NCBI GenBank assembly: GCA_003508835.1 | Contig: PUFA01000081.1 | Coordinates: 7,874,001 to 7,938,000, forward strand | DNA: 64,000 nucleotides | From: Eonycteris spelaea | Taxonomy: Eukaryota > Chordata > Mammalia > Chiroptera > Pteropodidae | Direction: 5' to 3' | The notes under the pieces: generated by a model | What the model was told of the DNA's origin: nothing | Database searches by the model: none | Seen by the model: the letters and a program-made list of their open reading frames with translations, nothing else | Part shown: positions 13,440 to 24,100 of the stretch, in pieces | Layout of the letters: each line of letters starts with the position of its first letter | Numbering within the stretch: position 1 is the stretch's first letter | Translations under genes and position numbers: made by a program

Positions 13440-13870
13440 TAGCATTGATGGATCACTCAAGACGGGTCACTCATGGAGAAACAGATGGTGGTAGAGACCA
13501 TGTAGGGAAGATCTGAGATACCTTTGATGACACTAGAGACCTCTGGAAGCCTCCGTAGTTCCCCAGAAATCATATAATGCCACTGAGATAGACAAGGGGA
13601 TGTTTGGGGCCAATGAGAGCCATTGAGGGTGGAAGGGACCATTGGGACCCCTGGATACCTGAGAGTGGGGGGAAGTCCTAGAGATCCAGTAGAATTATGT
13701 GGAGCCTGAGGGTGTGATGGAACCCTTAGGAGGTATGAGGAGTTGAGCTCATTGGAGGGTGGATACAGGAGTTACAGGGAACCATCAGTAAAAATGGAGA
13801 ATCATTGGGAATACTTCAGAGTTACCGAGGGCCATCAAGAGTCATAAAAAGCATCAGGGTCCTTAGTCAC
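13440..13870. repeat. Possible degenerate tandem repeat
   Basis: Short G/A-rich words recur at irregular spacing: 'gagagccattgagggt', 'gggaccattgggacc', 'ggaacccttagg', 'gggaaccatcag', 'gaatcattgggaat', 'gagggccatcaagag'. The pattern looks like a decayed minisatellite with a core near GGRACCATTGRG. I could not define a fixed unit length, so this is tentative. Confidence 0.35.
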
Positions 13871-14419
13871 TACCAGGGGCATTTGAGCCATCCAGAGTTC
13901 TAGGGGTGCTTGTCAATGCTTTGTGGGAAGTATGCCTCTGAGGTAGGACACAGCCTTGAGGAACGTGAAGGACGGGAGGAGAGGAGAAATGCTTCAGTGG
14001 CAGGGGTATCGGTAAGAGAGCTGAAGCGAATGTGAGTAAAGAGGGCAGCGCCCAGCCAGAACTGCAAATCGTCAGATGGTAGTTAAGCTGGGTTCTGGGC
14101 AAAGGACTTCATGACCTTGACCTATTGAGAACAGATCAGCTTGGCTCTTCCAGAGATCTCCCACCTACGTGGTCAAACCAATCTAGCCAACACCTTGCTT
14201 TTCTTAATCTCCCAGGAATTTTCTCTGCCTGCCTTTTGAGCCTCTTTTCAAAGCCAACCATTTCTGGCATGAAGAGGCTCTTGCAGCCTGGTCTGAGCAG
14301 GAGCTTGGGCCCTACCAGAGAAGGGTGACTTAGGAGAAGCCCAACAGAGGGTCTAGGCCTGATCTTTGGGAGCCCCTGGTTAGATGGTGAGGAGGGGGTC
14401 AGGGGAAACAAAGCAGAGG

Positions 14420-14640
14420 CAAGTATAATCTATTGATCATCTAAGGTATCAGTTTTTGAGAACCGATCATGCACCTAAGATAGGGTCAAGTATTGTCTAT
14501 CAGCTTCCAAACAACCTCTGTAACTGATTTATTCTCAACTTACAGGTGTGGAAACATGGAGAGATAGGTACAGGAACGTACCCAACATCACGCAGACTGA
14601 GCTGGAACTCAAAGCCAAGTCTATCAAACCCAGAGGCATT
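14420..14640 (-). repeat. MIR SINE (diverged)
   Basis: 'caaacaacctctgtaactga', 'cttacaggtgtggaaacatg' and 'gctggaactcaaagccaagt' are in inverted order. Confidence 0.6.
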
Positions 14641-15009
14641 GGTTGTTTCTAAAGGGGCAAGTCGGTTCTGTTGTCTAGCAGGGAAGAAGGGGCCTAAGCG
14701 CCTCCCTCCCCTCCTCCCTGTCCTCCTACCCAGTCAGACAGACTCTGGTGGCAGCAAATTAGCCACCAGGTGGCGCTGTTGCGAAACCCAAGCCCCCTCC
14801 CTGTGGTCCAGGCTCTGACCAGTGAGATCAGAACCAGAGCTGGGGTGGGGAATTGAGACTAGAGGATCCAGAGGCCCCGCTCTGGGGACCTAGATCAGGG
14901 GCAAAGAGGCTGCCCTTGACAAAAAGACACAATTCAACTTTCTCACCCAGCCCCACCTCTTGCTCCTGTCTGCAGCATACCCCTAAAAGCTAGACACACC
15001 TCCGTTCAT

Positions 15010-15185
15010 TTCTTGACTCCCCACTGACTGTCTGTGTGGCCTTAGGCAAGTGACTTAACCTCTCTGGTTTCAATTTTTCATCTGTGCAATTCGAAGAAAT
15101 GGTAGGAACGCTGAGAGGAGTAAATGAGACTGCCGTGTGCCAAAATTGGATGGCACATAGAAATTGGTTCTCGTTACATGTCACT
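15010..15185 (+). repeat. MIR SINE
   Basis: 'tgtgtggccttaggcaagtg' and 'acttaacctctctggtttca' are close to consensus. Confidence 0.8.
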
Positions 15186-15209
15186 CTTCTTAGTACGAAA
15201 GGCAGAAGG

Positions 15210-15410
15210 GCCCCCGTGTCGGGAGGTCTGAATCCCACTTATGAACTCTCTGTATGCTCTGGACAAAGTCACTTTCCTCCCTGGGCCTCAGTGTCCTCAT
15301 CTGTAAAACAGGGCTAATCACAGGAACTCTCTCTTTTGGTTATGTTGAGGATTAAATGAGATGGTGCTATATGGCATTTGTTTTATAGAGGACCAGATAA
15401 ACAGGAAAAG
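15210..15410 (+). repeat. MIR SINE
   Basis: 'gcctcagtgtcctcatctgt' and 'ttgaggattaaatgagatgg' are close to consensus. It is the second of two MIRs in tandem orientation. Confidence 0.8.
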
Positions 15411-15451
15411 TGATTATCGAAAATATTCTTATTACATTTCCAGGGGTGTAC

Positions 15452-15469
15452 TTAATTAAATATGCAAAT
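15452..15469. promoter_or_regulatory. Homeodomain site beside a POU octamer (candidate)
   Basis: TTAATTAAA (15,452-15,460) is followed immediately by ATGCAAAT (15,462-15,469), the exact octamer on the opposite strand. The pair sits about 175 bp before the exon-like segment at 15,644. This is motif evidence only. Confidence 0.3.
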
Positions 15470-15643
15470 TGTGATCAGTTATGAGAAGCACGGGGCAGCC
15501 CCTCAGAGGACTGACCAGGCATGTGGGACAGGCTGTGGGTGTTGCTTTGACCATGCACACAGGCCCCATCAGCCAGACCCTTCCTTGGTACCTGCCCTGC
15601 CTCTTCCCAATCCTTCCCTTCCTCCATCTGTCCTGGAATCCAG

Positions 15644-15840
15644 TCCCGAATCCACGTGAACTCCAAAATCTGGAACAAAGATGAGAAGACCAAACGCTAC
15701 AACATAGACGATGATGATCTCTGAGCGGTGAGATTTGGATTGATTTCTATTTTTTTTTCCCTTTTTCTATACCACTAATTTTTCTTCAACAAAGAACATC
15801 TATTGCGTTTATCTTCCAAACGAAAAGCAATAAAGCTATT
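15644..15840 (+). other. Candidate alternative SLC6A11 terminal exon or orphan 3' exon
   Basis: A strong acceptor precedes this segment: a long pyrimidine tract (about 15,590-15,633), then AATCCAG at 15,637-15,643. From 15,644 there are 26 open codons, S-R-I-H-V-N-S-K-I-W-N-K-D-E-K-T-K-R-Y-N and then I-D-D-D-D-L, with TGA at 15,722-15,724 and AATAAA at 15,829-15,834, about 105 bases after the stop. The frame is phase 0, which is what the donor at 5826 requires. Splicing would replace the normal GAT-3 tail with a basic-then-acidic tail lacking T-H-F. I do not recognise the peptide. It could instead be the last exon of an unrelated transcript, a retroposed gene end, or chance. It is seen only as sequence. 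Confidence 0.33.
15829..15834 (+). terminator. AATAAA poly(A)-signal-like hexamer
   Basis: The canonical hexamer lies in an AT-rich context downstream of the exon-like open frame ending at 15,724. Its use is unproven. Confidence 0.35.
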
Positions 15841-16610
15841 TTTAAAATCCTCTACCGCTAAGACGTTGGTTACAAATGAAGGGCCGCAGGGAATGAAAAA
15901 CGACTCTCAAGAGTTGGAGAGAATGACGGGGACGAGAGGGGGAGGAGGTGCTGCTGCTGCAAACGTTCCTTCGTTCCCTGGGCCCAGCCTCCCTCGGGGG
16001 GATCTGGGTGCCCCACAAGCCACGCTCAGGGTGAGGGAGAAGCAAATGGAGCAGGACCCATCATCCAGGCCGTGTAATTCCCCACTACGTTTATGGGCGT
16101 TCCGGCATGTTCAACCCTGTCCCAGGGAGCTCTCAGCAGCTTTTGGAGAAGTTGAGAAGGGAAGCACACGGGCAAGCCACCTGTTGTTGAGGACTGAGGT
16201 TTTGCTAATTACTGCCACCCCACACCCCCCCCCCTCCTGCAATGCATTCTCCTCTTGGGATAAGGCGTTTCGCACCTGTTAGTGCTCCTGGCTGGGTGGA
16301 CCTGAGCCAGGGAACGTCTCACCTCACTCCCTGACCACCCTCAGGGGCTTTCCTTCTGCCTGAGAGCTTCCACTCCAAAAGGAAATCGGGGCCCCGATGC
16401 CAATGGAAGAGGGAATGATGCTAAGTCACCAGAACCCCCCACAAAGTCTGACATCACCCCCCCCCGCCCGCTATACCCACTTGCCAGAGCCAGTTCCTTC
16501 ATAAGCGAGCATCATTTAGAGTGTAAGAGGAGGGCAGCCCCAGAGTAGGGGAAGGCTTCCCTGAGGTGCTGGCAGGGGCTGGAACTTTGAAGAAGCTCAG
16601 AGTTTAGTAA
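15841..16610. other. Unannotated stretch
   Basis: The sequence appears unique, with C-runs near 16,223-16,235 and 16,457-16,467. A 159-codon open frame across 15,803-16,282 has no recognisable domain and I do not call it. Confidence 0.5.
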
Positions 16611-16614
16611 TTTC

Positions 16615-16800
16615 AAGTGGGGGCTCTGGCATTTCACAGATGTGGGTTCAAAGGCTGGCTCTACCATTTACATCATCTGGGTGACCTTGAGCAAGTCCCT
16701 TCATCTCTCTGAGACTTAATTTGCCTTATCTGCAAATTGGGACCAACAGTCCTTAGGCCTTGAGTTTTTCTCAAGACCTGAGAGTTCCATTAAAGTGTTC
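16615..16800 (+). repeat. MIR SINE
   Basis: 'cagatgtgggttcaaaggct', 'gtgaccttgagcaagtccct' and 'atctctctgagacttaattt' match MIR. Confidence 0.8.
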
Positions 16801-16864
16801 GCTTAATCTCGAATAATGTCTCCTGGGGCCTGATTGCCCCCTTCCCTCCCCCCACAAAAAGGAA

Positions 16865-16985
16865 TAGGCACAAGCTTTGGAGTCAGACAGACTAGCTTCC
16901 CATCTTAGCTCAGCCACTTACCAGCCCCGTGACAAAGCCCCCCATCTCTTCAAACCTCTACACCCCCTCCTGCAAAATGGAGCCC
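16865..16985 (+). repeat. MIR SINE 5' part
   Basis: 'gctttggagtcagacagact' and 'gctcagccacttaccagccc' match the head and A/B-box region. Confidence 0.7.
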
Positions 16986-17019
16986 ACCGGTCACAAAAGA
17001 AGCAGCTGTCATGCACCCA

Positions 17020-17350
17020 GCCCAGATTAGGTGCCCATCCAAGGTGCTAAAGAATTTAGACGTGACCCTGGAGGCAGCTGGACCCTGCCTGAACGCGCCC
17101 CTCTCCCTGGGCTGGGGCAGCTGCAGTCTCGATGGCGTGTTTTTATCTCCAAGCCGCAGTGGGCTCCGCAGAACTCGCAGAGTCCCTGGATGAGGACAAA
17201 GAGCTGTTGTTCCCACGGATCTAAAATTGCCTCCCTCTGATTGCCGCTATACAAACCCAGGCGGCTGCTCGCTTCCCCCATCCAGTTGGGTCTATTTCAA
17301 GAACACGCTGATTAGTGCTGATTGCGCCTTGATTATGGCGAGCGCATCCA
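17020..17350. promoter_or_regulatory. Candidate conserved non-coding element
   Basis: This is a repeat-free block between MIR copies with above-background CpG. It contains homeobox-like and MAF half-site-like words: 'gctgattagtgctgattgcg' and 'ccttgattatggcgagcg'. It is a candidate enhancer by appearance only. Confidence 0.3.
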
Positions 17351-17409
17351 CCCAGCCCCCTCCTCAGGCTCCCACTCCAACCACAGCCCCCACTGCCACC
17401 CAGGGACCA

Positions 17410-17525
17410 CCAGACATGTGAATGGCAGCACACTGGGGCTGGGGTCCTCACTCCGCCTCTACCACTGGTGGGATCTGGGCAGGTCCCTTCCTCTCGAGCT
17501 TTGACTTCCTCCACTGTGAAATTCT
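17410..17525 (+). repeat. MIR SINE fragment
   Basis: 'ctccgcctctaccactggtg' and 'gatctgggcaggtcccttcc' match the MIR centre. Confidence 0.6.
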
Positions 17526-17664
17526 TCTGTGCTCAAGAAGGCACCCAACCAAATAGTGCCTAAGGAAATGTGGCTTTATTGGTGGGCGTTAGACATTATG
17601 GAAGGTCATGAGGGGGAAGGGTATGGTTTTGGCCAGGGGAAGTGACTCTTCAAAACACCCCATC

Positions 17665-17725
17665 ACACATGTGCATGTGCACACATATGCACACACATAA
17701 ACATGTGCACACAGAGAGACAGACT
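17665..17725. repeat. Imperfect CA/TG alternating tract
   Basis: The run alternates between purines and pyrimidines, for example 'cacatgtgcatgtgcacaca', with interruptions. Confidence 0.7.
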
Positions 17726-17859
17726 CATAGAGATGGCTCCTGCCTCTGCCTGTGCTTGAGGCTGACCTTGATGGAATGGGATTGAACTTTATATAATCAG
17801 AGTTTTCCAGTTGTTTTGGGTACATTATTACGTGCAAACATTATAAAGTTGTCTTCTGA

Positions 17860-18010
17860 AGCACAATTTTGTGCCCATGGCAGGTAAGGATGCTGAGGCT
17901 AATGGAGGTGATGTGACTTGCCCAGCATCACCCACATAGGGAATGGCAAAGTCAGGATTTGAGCCAAGGTCACTTCAAGGGCAAAGCCTGTGCTTCTCAC
18001 CATTCCATAG
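17860..18010 (-). repeat. MIR SINE
   Basis: 'gtgacttgcccagcatcacc' and 'agtcaggatttgagccaagg' mark an inverted copy. Confidence 0.75.
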
Positions 18011-18189
18011 CCCACTCAGGCTTCTTTACCGGGTTGAAGGGAAATCACGAATGGGAATAGTATATCAGCGGTCTAAGGCTAGTTTTTTCTACTATGGTAC
18101 TCCTATGTAATCCTGGGAAAGGTTTTTCCCCTCCCAGGGCTGATCCTTGGAAAATAGGGGTTTGGCTCAAGTGCCCATAGCAGATGGGC

Positions 18190-18320
18190 TGATGCTTCGA
18201 ATAACCTGGAAGTACTTTTTAAAAATAAAGATATGTAGCCCATCCTTAGAGGACTGAAATCAATAGGCCTGGGATGGGCCCAGGAATGAGTATTTTAAGA
18301 TACTCTTCAGGGGAGGGTCA
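18190..18320. mobile_element. MER5A-like hAT-Charlie MITE fragment
   Basis: 'tactttttaaaaataaagat', 'gcccatccttagaggactga' and 'caggaatgagtattttaaga' resemble the MER5A consensus body. The terminal inverted repeats are degraded. Confidence 0.6.
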
Positions 18321-18720
18321 GTGGTTTTATCCGACTTCAGTTAATTCTGCCCCCAGAGAGTCTCACACGGCCTCCCTGCCACCTCCCAGCCCCCTGCATC
18401 CTCAGGACATATCTCTTCTACTCTCACATGGGCCCCCGATCTGTCCAATTCTCTGCACCCCCACTATTCCCATCCCCCGTCCGAGCCCCTATAATCCAAT
18501 GTCTGGACGCGGCAGCAGTCTGCCCGCTGCATTCCGGCTGCCATTCCGGCCCCTTTGGTTCATTTTCTGTCTTTCTTGTTTCTGTAGATGAGCATATTGA
18601 ATCACCTTGTGTCAGGAACTCACTTTTCATTTGTGTGAGTTTTAACTTATCTCCTTTTTTTTTTTTTTCCCTGCTGCCTCCTAATATCATGGGAGGTAGG
18701 GCATTAGAGTTTCAACATAT

Positions 18721-19690
18721 GCATTTTATTTTATTTTTATTTTACTTTTTAATTTCATTTCATTTTCATTTTATTTTAGTCCTGCACCCCAACCATCCCT
18801 TTCGAAACCATCAGTTTGTTTTCTATAGCTGTGGGTCTGTTTCTGTTCTTTTTAAATTTATTTTGTTTTCTTAGATTCCACATATAAGTAAGATCATACA
18901 GTATTTGTCTTTCTCTCTCTGACTTATTTCACTTAGCATAATACCCTCTAGGTCATCCATGTTGTCTCAAATGGCAGAATTTCATTCCTTTTTTTAGAGC
19001 TGAGTAATATTCCATTGTATATATTTACCACATCTTCTTTATCCATTCATCTATTGATGGACATCTAGGTTGCTTCCATATCTTGGCTATTACTAGTAAT
19101 GCTGCTATGAACATAAGGGTGCATATATCTTTTCAAATTAGTGTTTTTGTTTTCTTCAGATAAGTACCCAGAAATGGAATTGCTGGATCTTATGGCAGCT
19201 CTCTTTTTAATTTTTCGAGGTATCTCCATACCGTTTTCCACAGTGGCGGCACCAGCTTTCACTCCTACCAACAGTGCACGAGGTATCCTTTTCGCCACGT
19301 CCTCGTCAGCGTTTGTTACTTATTGACTTATTGATGACAGTCATTCTGGCAGGTGTGAGATGGTATCTCATTGTGGTTTTAATTTTCGTTTTCCTGATGA
19401 TTAGTGATGTTAAGCATCTTTTCGTGTCTGTTGGCCATCTGTGTATCCTCTCGGAAGAAATGTCTATTCAAATCCTCTGCGTACTTTTAATTGGATTGTG
19501 TGTGTGTGTGCGTGTGTGAGTGTGTGTGTGTGTGTGTGTTAAGTTGTGTGAGTTCTTTATATTTGTTGGATATTGAACTTATCAGATGTATCATTTGTAA
19601 ATATCCCCTCCATTCAGTAGTTTATCTTTTAGTTTTGTTGATGGTTTCCTTTGCTGGTTCATTTTTCACACAGCAGATTAAGGGGTCTTG
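18721..19690 (-). mobile_element. L1 LINE 3' end, inverted, younger looking than the other L1 pieces
   Basis: About 970 bp of inverted ORF2 end and 3' UTR remain. It is colinear with L1 blocks 'ccacatataagtaagatcat', 'ggtcatccatgttgtctcaa', 'attgatggacatctaggttg', 'aatggaattgctggatctta' and 'caccaacagtgcacgagg'-type words. A (TG)n microsatellite lies at 19,497-19,539 near its truncated 5' side. Short open frames of 60-80 codons remain on the + strand but carry no L1 protein sense. No intact reverse transcriptase is present. Confidence 0.88.
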
Positions 19691-19734
19691 AAATGCAAAT
19701 TGTGAACACCAGTACCTCCCCCCTCCCCAGCTTA

Positions 19735-20015
19735 AATCATCAGTAACTCCCTATTGCTCCAGGGAAAAAAACTAGACTTTGCACTGTGGCCAGCATTACC
19801 TGGCAGGGACAGGCCCCTGCCTCCTCTCCCGCCTCATTTTATATCACCAATTCCCCTCTTTGTAGTCCCCTGATCATCTTTCAGATATCAGATTTCAACT
19901 CATATGTGCCTGGCCACCAGAGGATCTTTGCATTGCCGTCCTGCATTCTTGGACACCTTCTCTCCTTCTCCCAGTTACCTCCTGCTCATTACACTGAACT
20001 CAAACCTCACTTCTT
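19735..20015 (+). repeat. L2 LINE fragment
   Basis: Blocks 'ggatctttgcattgccgtcc' and 'ttgaactcaaacctcacttc'-like words follow the L2 3' region in sense order. Confidence 0.6.
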
Positions 20016-20474
20016 GGAACTGTCGTGGGAGAGATTTGGTTTCCCTAAGAGTAGCAAGCTCTCCGTGCAGGGAGGAATGCAAGAACATTCTGCATATTCA
20101 CAGGGAAGGAGGTCAAGGAAGAGATGTCTGCTGGGGTCTGAGCCCTAAATCTTTCTCCGTATCTAGGAGAGCCTGTGGCCTCCAGGACAAGGGATCCCTC
20201 CCCTCCTGGGGGTTGGGGAGTGATGGAGCAGGAGAGACTTGGCCCTGGTCCCCAGAATCCCAGGCAGCCCAAGCGAAGGCTTGCTGGCAGCAGCGGGGGC
20301 TCCAGAGCTCTGGCAAAGAGACTGGAATTCTCATTAGATTTTCCACTTGGCCTCTGGGTCCTGGGCAGCACTGGGAAGTGGAACACTTTGCCCAAACTCC
20401 TGGTTGGCGAGCAGTTGCAACCCTGAGAGGTTTCGGAGGAGTATGTAGATCGGCTCCCTCATCTCCTCTACTGA

Positions 20475-20745
20475 CACTCCTCTCTCTTCACATTCTCCAT
20501 CTTTTCCTCTACCCTTTCCTCTTTTCTTCCCTTCAATGACTTCATTCTCTACCCCTTTCCTCTCACCATCTTTCTCTCTTCTTTTTTCTTTCCCGCCCTC
20601 ACTCCCATGGTCTCTGTCCCTCCTCTGTATACTCACTGTCTCCTCACCCCCTTCCCATATTTTCGCACCCCTCTCACTCTGGCTCTGGTCCTGTTTATCT
20701 CCCTCTCTGCAGCACCACCCCCTTTCCTGCTCCCATCTGACCTCT
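20475..20745. repeat. C/T-rich low-complexity tract
   Basis: About 270 bp are strongly pyrimidine-biased, made of CTCT/CCTTTC words with no unit. This produces long spurious open frames on both strands (for example 19,904-20,539). Confidence 0.75.
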
Positions 20746-21084
20746 GTTCACCCAGCCCAAGCCTCAGGGAGGGCTGCAAGGGCCAGGCCAGGCCAAGACA
20801 TGTCTATGAATGGTCTCTGGAAATGACCCTCCTGGGGACAAGGCAAGAGACTTGACGTGCAACCCTGTGCTGTTATCCACGGATTTCAAACCCCCCTGTA
20901 CCACTGTTAGGGGCCGTGTTCCAATGTCACCATTCCTAAGGAAGAAGAAGAGGAGGGAGACACAGCCTTCATAAGTCCTTCCTGATGTCCTTGTATAGAA
21001 TAGAGTGAACTCGGGACAAGGGCCAGGCTGTGGTGGAGGAGAACACAAAACAAAGCGGACCTAAAGAGGCCTTGTCAGGTTTAG

Positions 21085-21325
21085 ATTCAAGAGCACAGGC
21101 TCTGGAGTCACTAGCCTGGATTCAAATCCTGACTCTGCTACTTCCTGGATATGCAACCCTAGGTTAGTCACCCGACCTCTCTGGACCATAGTTTCCCATC
21201 TGTGAAATGGGGATAAAGGTAGTTCCTGCCTCCCAAGGTTGTTATGAGGATTTCATGAGCTAATGTATGCAAAGCGCTTAGTACCAGGCCCTGTATACAG
21301 TGGGTGCTCAGTAACTTTAACAGGT
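21085..21325 (+). repeat. MIR SINE, essentially full length
   Basis: This is the best preserved MIR in the window. It has the head 'tcaagagcacaggctctgga', the tRNA-like 'ggattcaaatcctgactctg', the core 'catctgtgaaatggggataa' and the 3' part 'gcaaagcgcttagtaccagg'. Confidence 0.92.
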
Positions 21326-21479
21326 GGCTAGGGACTAACCTTGATCCCAGGCTTGACATCTGGGCTTGGGCATGAACATCCGAGCATGAACATCTGAGCC
21401 AATCTTCAAGTTTCTAGATGAGGCCTCAGAGGGAGGAGGATCTCCACAGTCAAGATTCCCAAGGCTCTATCAGACCCAT

Positions 21480-21640
21480 CGTCTTCATAACTTTCCCAAT
21501 GCCTCCATCAGCTGAGATGACTTCGCCCAGAGTTAAACACAAAGAAATGGATCTCAGGAAGGTGAAGCCATGGGCCTCAAGTCTATAGAACATCTAGCAA
21601 AGCCAGGGCTTGAACTCAGCTGCATGACCCCTCAAGACCC
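21480..21640 (-). repeat. MIR SINE (diverged)
   Basis: 'aaagaaatggatctcaggaa' and 'agccagggcttgaactcagc' are in inverted order. Confidence 0.6.
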
Positions 21641-22197
21641 ATCTCTCTCCATTACCTGGTGTGGGGTTTCAACTCTGGGGACCTTGATGGGGCTGGCTCA
21701 GGGTCTCCAGGGTCCATGCTTCAGATGTGGGGCTTAAGTAGGATGTTTGTTCTGATTCCAGGATTCTGCAGACACTTCCATCTTCCCACCCCTTGTTTGC
21801 TAGACAACAGCTGCTGATGGCTGAGAGTGCAGGGAAAGGTTGAGTAAATAGGGAGGCTGAGCAGCTGGCTTTGTCTTCACAAAGAGGCTGCTGGAAGCTG
21901 TTTCCAGGCCAAGACCAATGAGAATCTGAGCCTCAGAGATGTGCACGAACTTGCCCTAGGCGCTAGAGATGAGAGTTAACATATCCTAGAACCAAAATAT
22001 TGGAGCTGGCAAAACCCTTAGAAAGTTGGCTTATAAAGAGCAGACACACTATAACCCTCAACTCTTGAGCCAGAGCAGACATTGCTAATCCATGACCATA
22101 TTTCTTCCCACTGAGCCCAGCCTTAGCCTCAGAATTCTCAACAAAGTGGTCAGGCAGTTCTAACAATGGATCAAAGCTAGCATGCAAGATAAACCTA

Positions 22198-22300
22198 TTT
22201 ATTATCTCTTATCTGCTCCAACCTTCTCATTTTACAGATGAGGAAACTGAGGCCCAGAGAAATGTGTCAGAACCAAATGCACATGGGACCTGGGAGTCAG
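22198..22300 (-). repeat. MIR fragment
   Basis: 'cattttacagatgaggaaac' and 'tgaggcccagagaaatgtgt' are near consensus in inverted orientation. It is followed directly by a + strand MIR piece. Confidence 0.8.
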
Positions 22301-22304
22301 ATAA

Positions 22305-22460
22305 CCTCATGTCTTAACTCTGTGCCATGTGCTGCGTGATTGTGTGTAAGCCCCTTGAACTCTCTGAACCTCAGACTCTATGTGTGTAGAATGAGTTTGA
22401 TAATAGCAAGCTTTTTCTGTGAAAATTAAATGCAGGAGTGGGTGCAAGCACTCCTGGATG
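22305..22460 (+). repeat. MIR fragment
   Basis: 'gtgtaagccccttgaactct' and 'ctgaacctcagactctatgt' match MIR. Confidence 0.65.
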
Positions 22461-22934
22461 CCATAAACAGAGTGACACTCAAGAATTTTGATTACTTCCT
22501 TCCCTTCTGTTTGTCTCTTCCAGGGCTTGGCAGTAGCCAGGCTGAAACCCAGCATCCCCCACCCTCAGGACACACTTCCTCATTTTGACTTTGCCAACCA
22601 CTCCATCCCTGGGGGCAGAAGTTTGTCCAAAAAATGGGTTTCAGTGTGAAGGGAGGAGAGAAGTGTCAGAAAACCAACTCACCATGTCCTTGGGGTGGCT
22701 GGAGAAGGAATGAAGAGGTATGGACAGGTATCAGGCTGAGGAGAGGGAATGGTTGCCTGACGATTTCTAGGGTCCACCTGAGTGTCTGGTTGGCTGCGTG
22801 AGGTTTGGCATCACCAATCTCCTCTCTACCCCCAACTTCTCCTCTCTCTCCCATTCTCCAGACTCAGACCACACACCCCCAGCTCTGCCTTATCATGGAT
22901 ACTGGGGAGGACCTAGCAAGGGCTGCCCCTCCAT

Positions 22935-23005
22935 ATACCACACACATACCACACATACACCAAGCACATACCACCCCCCCCACACACACACCACGTGTGC
23001 ATACA
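22935..23005. repeat. CA-rich imperfect microsatellite
   Basis: Repeated CACACA and ACCACA words are broken by a C-run near 22,973-22,980. Confidence 0.75.
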
Positions 23006-23634
23006 CGCTGATTTTCCTGCAGAGCTGTTTGTTTTTTTCTTCCCCTAAAATGTTTCCGTTGTCTTCTCAGTCTTTTGATTTCAAATATGACCGTTCCTGA
23101 CTGAGCCAAAGAACATAGCAGGTTGCAATGTTGGCAGCAACCATCAGGGCCTCGGGGAGTAGGCTGAGGCCAGCAGTGCAGGGCCCTGTGGATGCCAGGT
23201 GGCTGAGAGGAGGTAAACAGCCAGAGAAACCAGGTATCGGGCCCCCAGTGGTAAACTCTGCTCCGGCCAAGGGCTTGGAGGGTTTTCCCATCTGCAGGGA
23301 GGGACTTATGGCCTCCCTGGGGGAGGGAGGGGCTCCCTGACCTTGACCAAGTGGTCCTCTCTGCCCAGCCTCTCTGGCTGCACTGGTTCTCATTGCTCCT
23401 AATTTGGACGAAGGACTTTGTCTCAGCCTTTCTGTGTCTGTTTTGATGGGCTTGGGTGCTCTTACCAGAACCACCTTTCATAGATTTCATTTACATTTTG
23501 TTAAAGTCACCTTTTCACTGTGATTATGTCAGCCTCTTTTGTCTTTCATTTTCAAAGGTGCAGAATGGCAGTGAGCCAGGAGCAGCGAAGACATCCTGTT
23601 GAAGCATGGATTTGAGATCATTCAGTAATCATTC

Positions 23635-24100
23635 ATTACCTTACTAATAAAATTGTATTGAGCACCTACTATGAGCCAACTAACTACCATCCAGGCTACA
23701 TGTTTCTTGCCGCATGGAGTATATAAACTAATAAATTCATCATCAAATAAATAAAGTGATGATACTAGTGTAGGCTGGAGTGGGTTGCTCCTGACAGGGT
23801 GGTCAAGAAAGATTGCTCTGAAGGGGACACTCAGGGGGAGAAGTTACCAGCCAGGCAGAGTGGAAAGAACAGCATCACAGGTGGAAGGAAACAGCCAATG
23901 CAAACCCAGCTGTGTCTGAAGGACAGCGAGGAGGCCGAGCTTCTGGAGAGCGGTGAGTGAGGACAGAGGTTAGAGACGGCAGAATAGAGGTTAGGCAGGT
24001 ATTCAGGATTGCCGATGGGTCTGGTGTGGCTGTGGAGGAGAAAGGAATCAAGAATGAGTCGATTTCTGCCTTGGACAAAAAGGAGGCCACTGCTATGCTT
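23635..24100 (-). repeat. L2 LINE fragment (antisense)
   Basis: It starts 'gtattgagcacctactatga' and continues through 'aaataaataaagtgatgata', 'gggtggtcaagaaagattgc' and 'gcgaggaggccgagcttctg', which is inverted L2. Confidence 0.7.

Noticed and set aside
15644..15724. Calling the 26-codon segment a confirmed SLC6A11 CDS
   Set aside because: Acceptor, frame and poly(A) signal are suggestive, but without transcript or conservation evidence I kept it as a candidate only.
19904..20539. 211-codon + strand open frame
   Set aside because: It runs through an L2 fragment and the C/T-rich tract and shows no protein family features.
21085..21325. tRNA-gene-like A/B-box words in MIR copies (here and elsewhere)
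   Set aside because: MIR heads derive from a tRNA. None of the copies can fold a complete cloverleaf, and all continue into the MIR core.
22864..23490. 208-codon minus-strand open frame
   Set aside because: It crosses a CA-rich microsatellite. The composition is not protein-like and no splice signals bound it.
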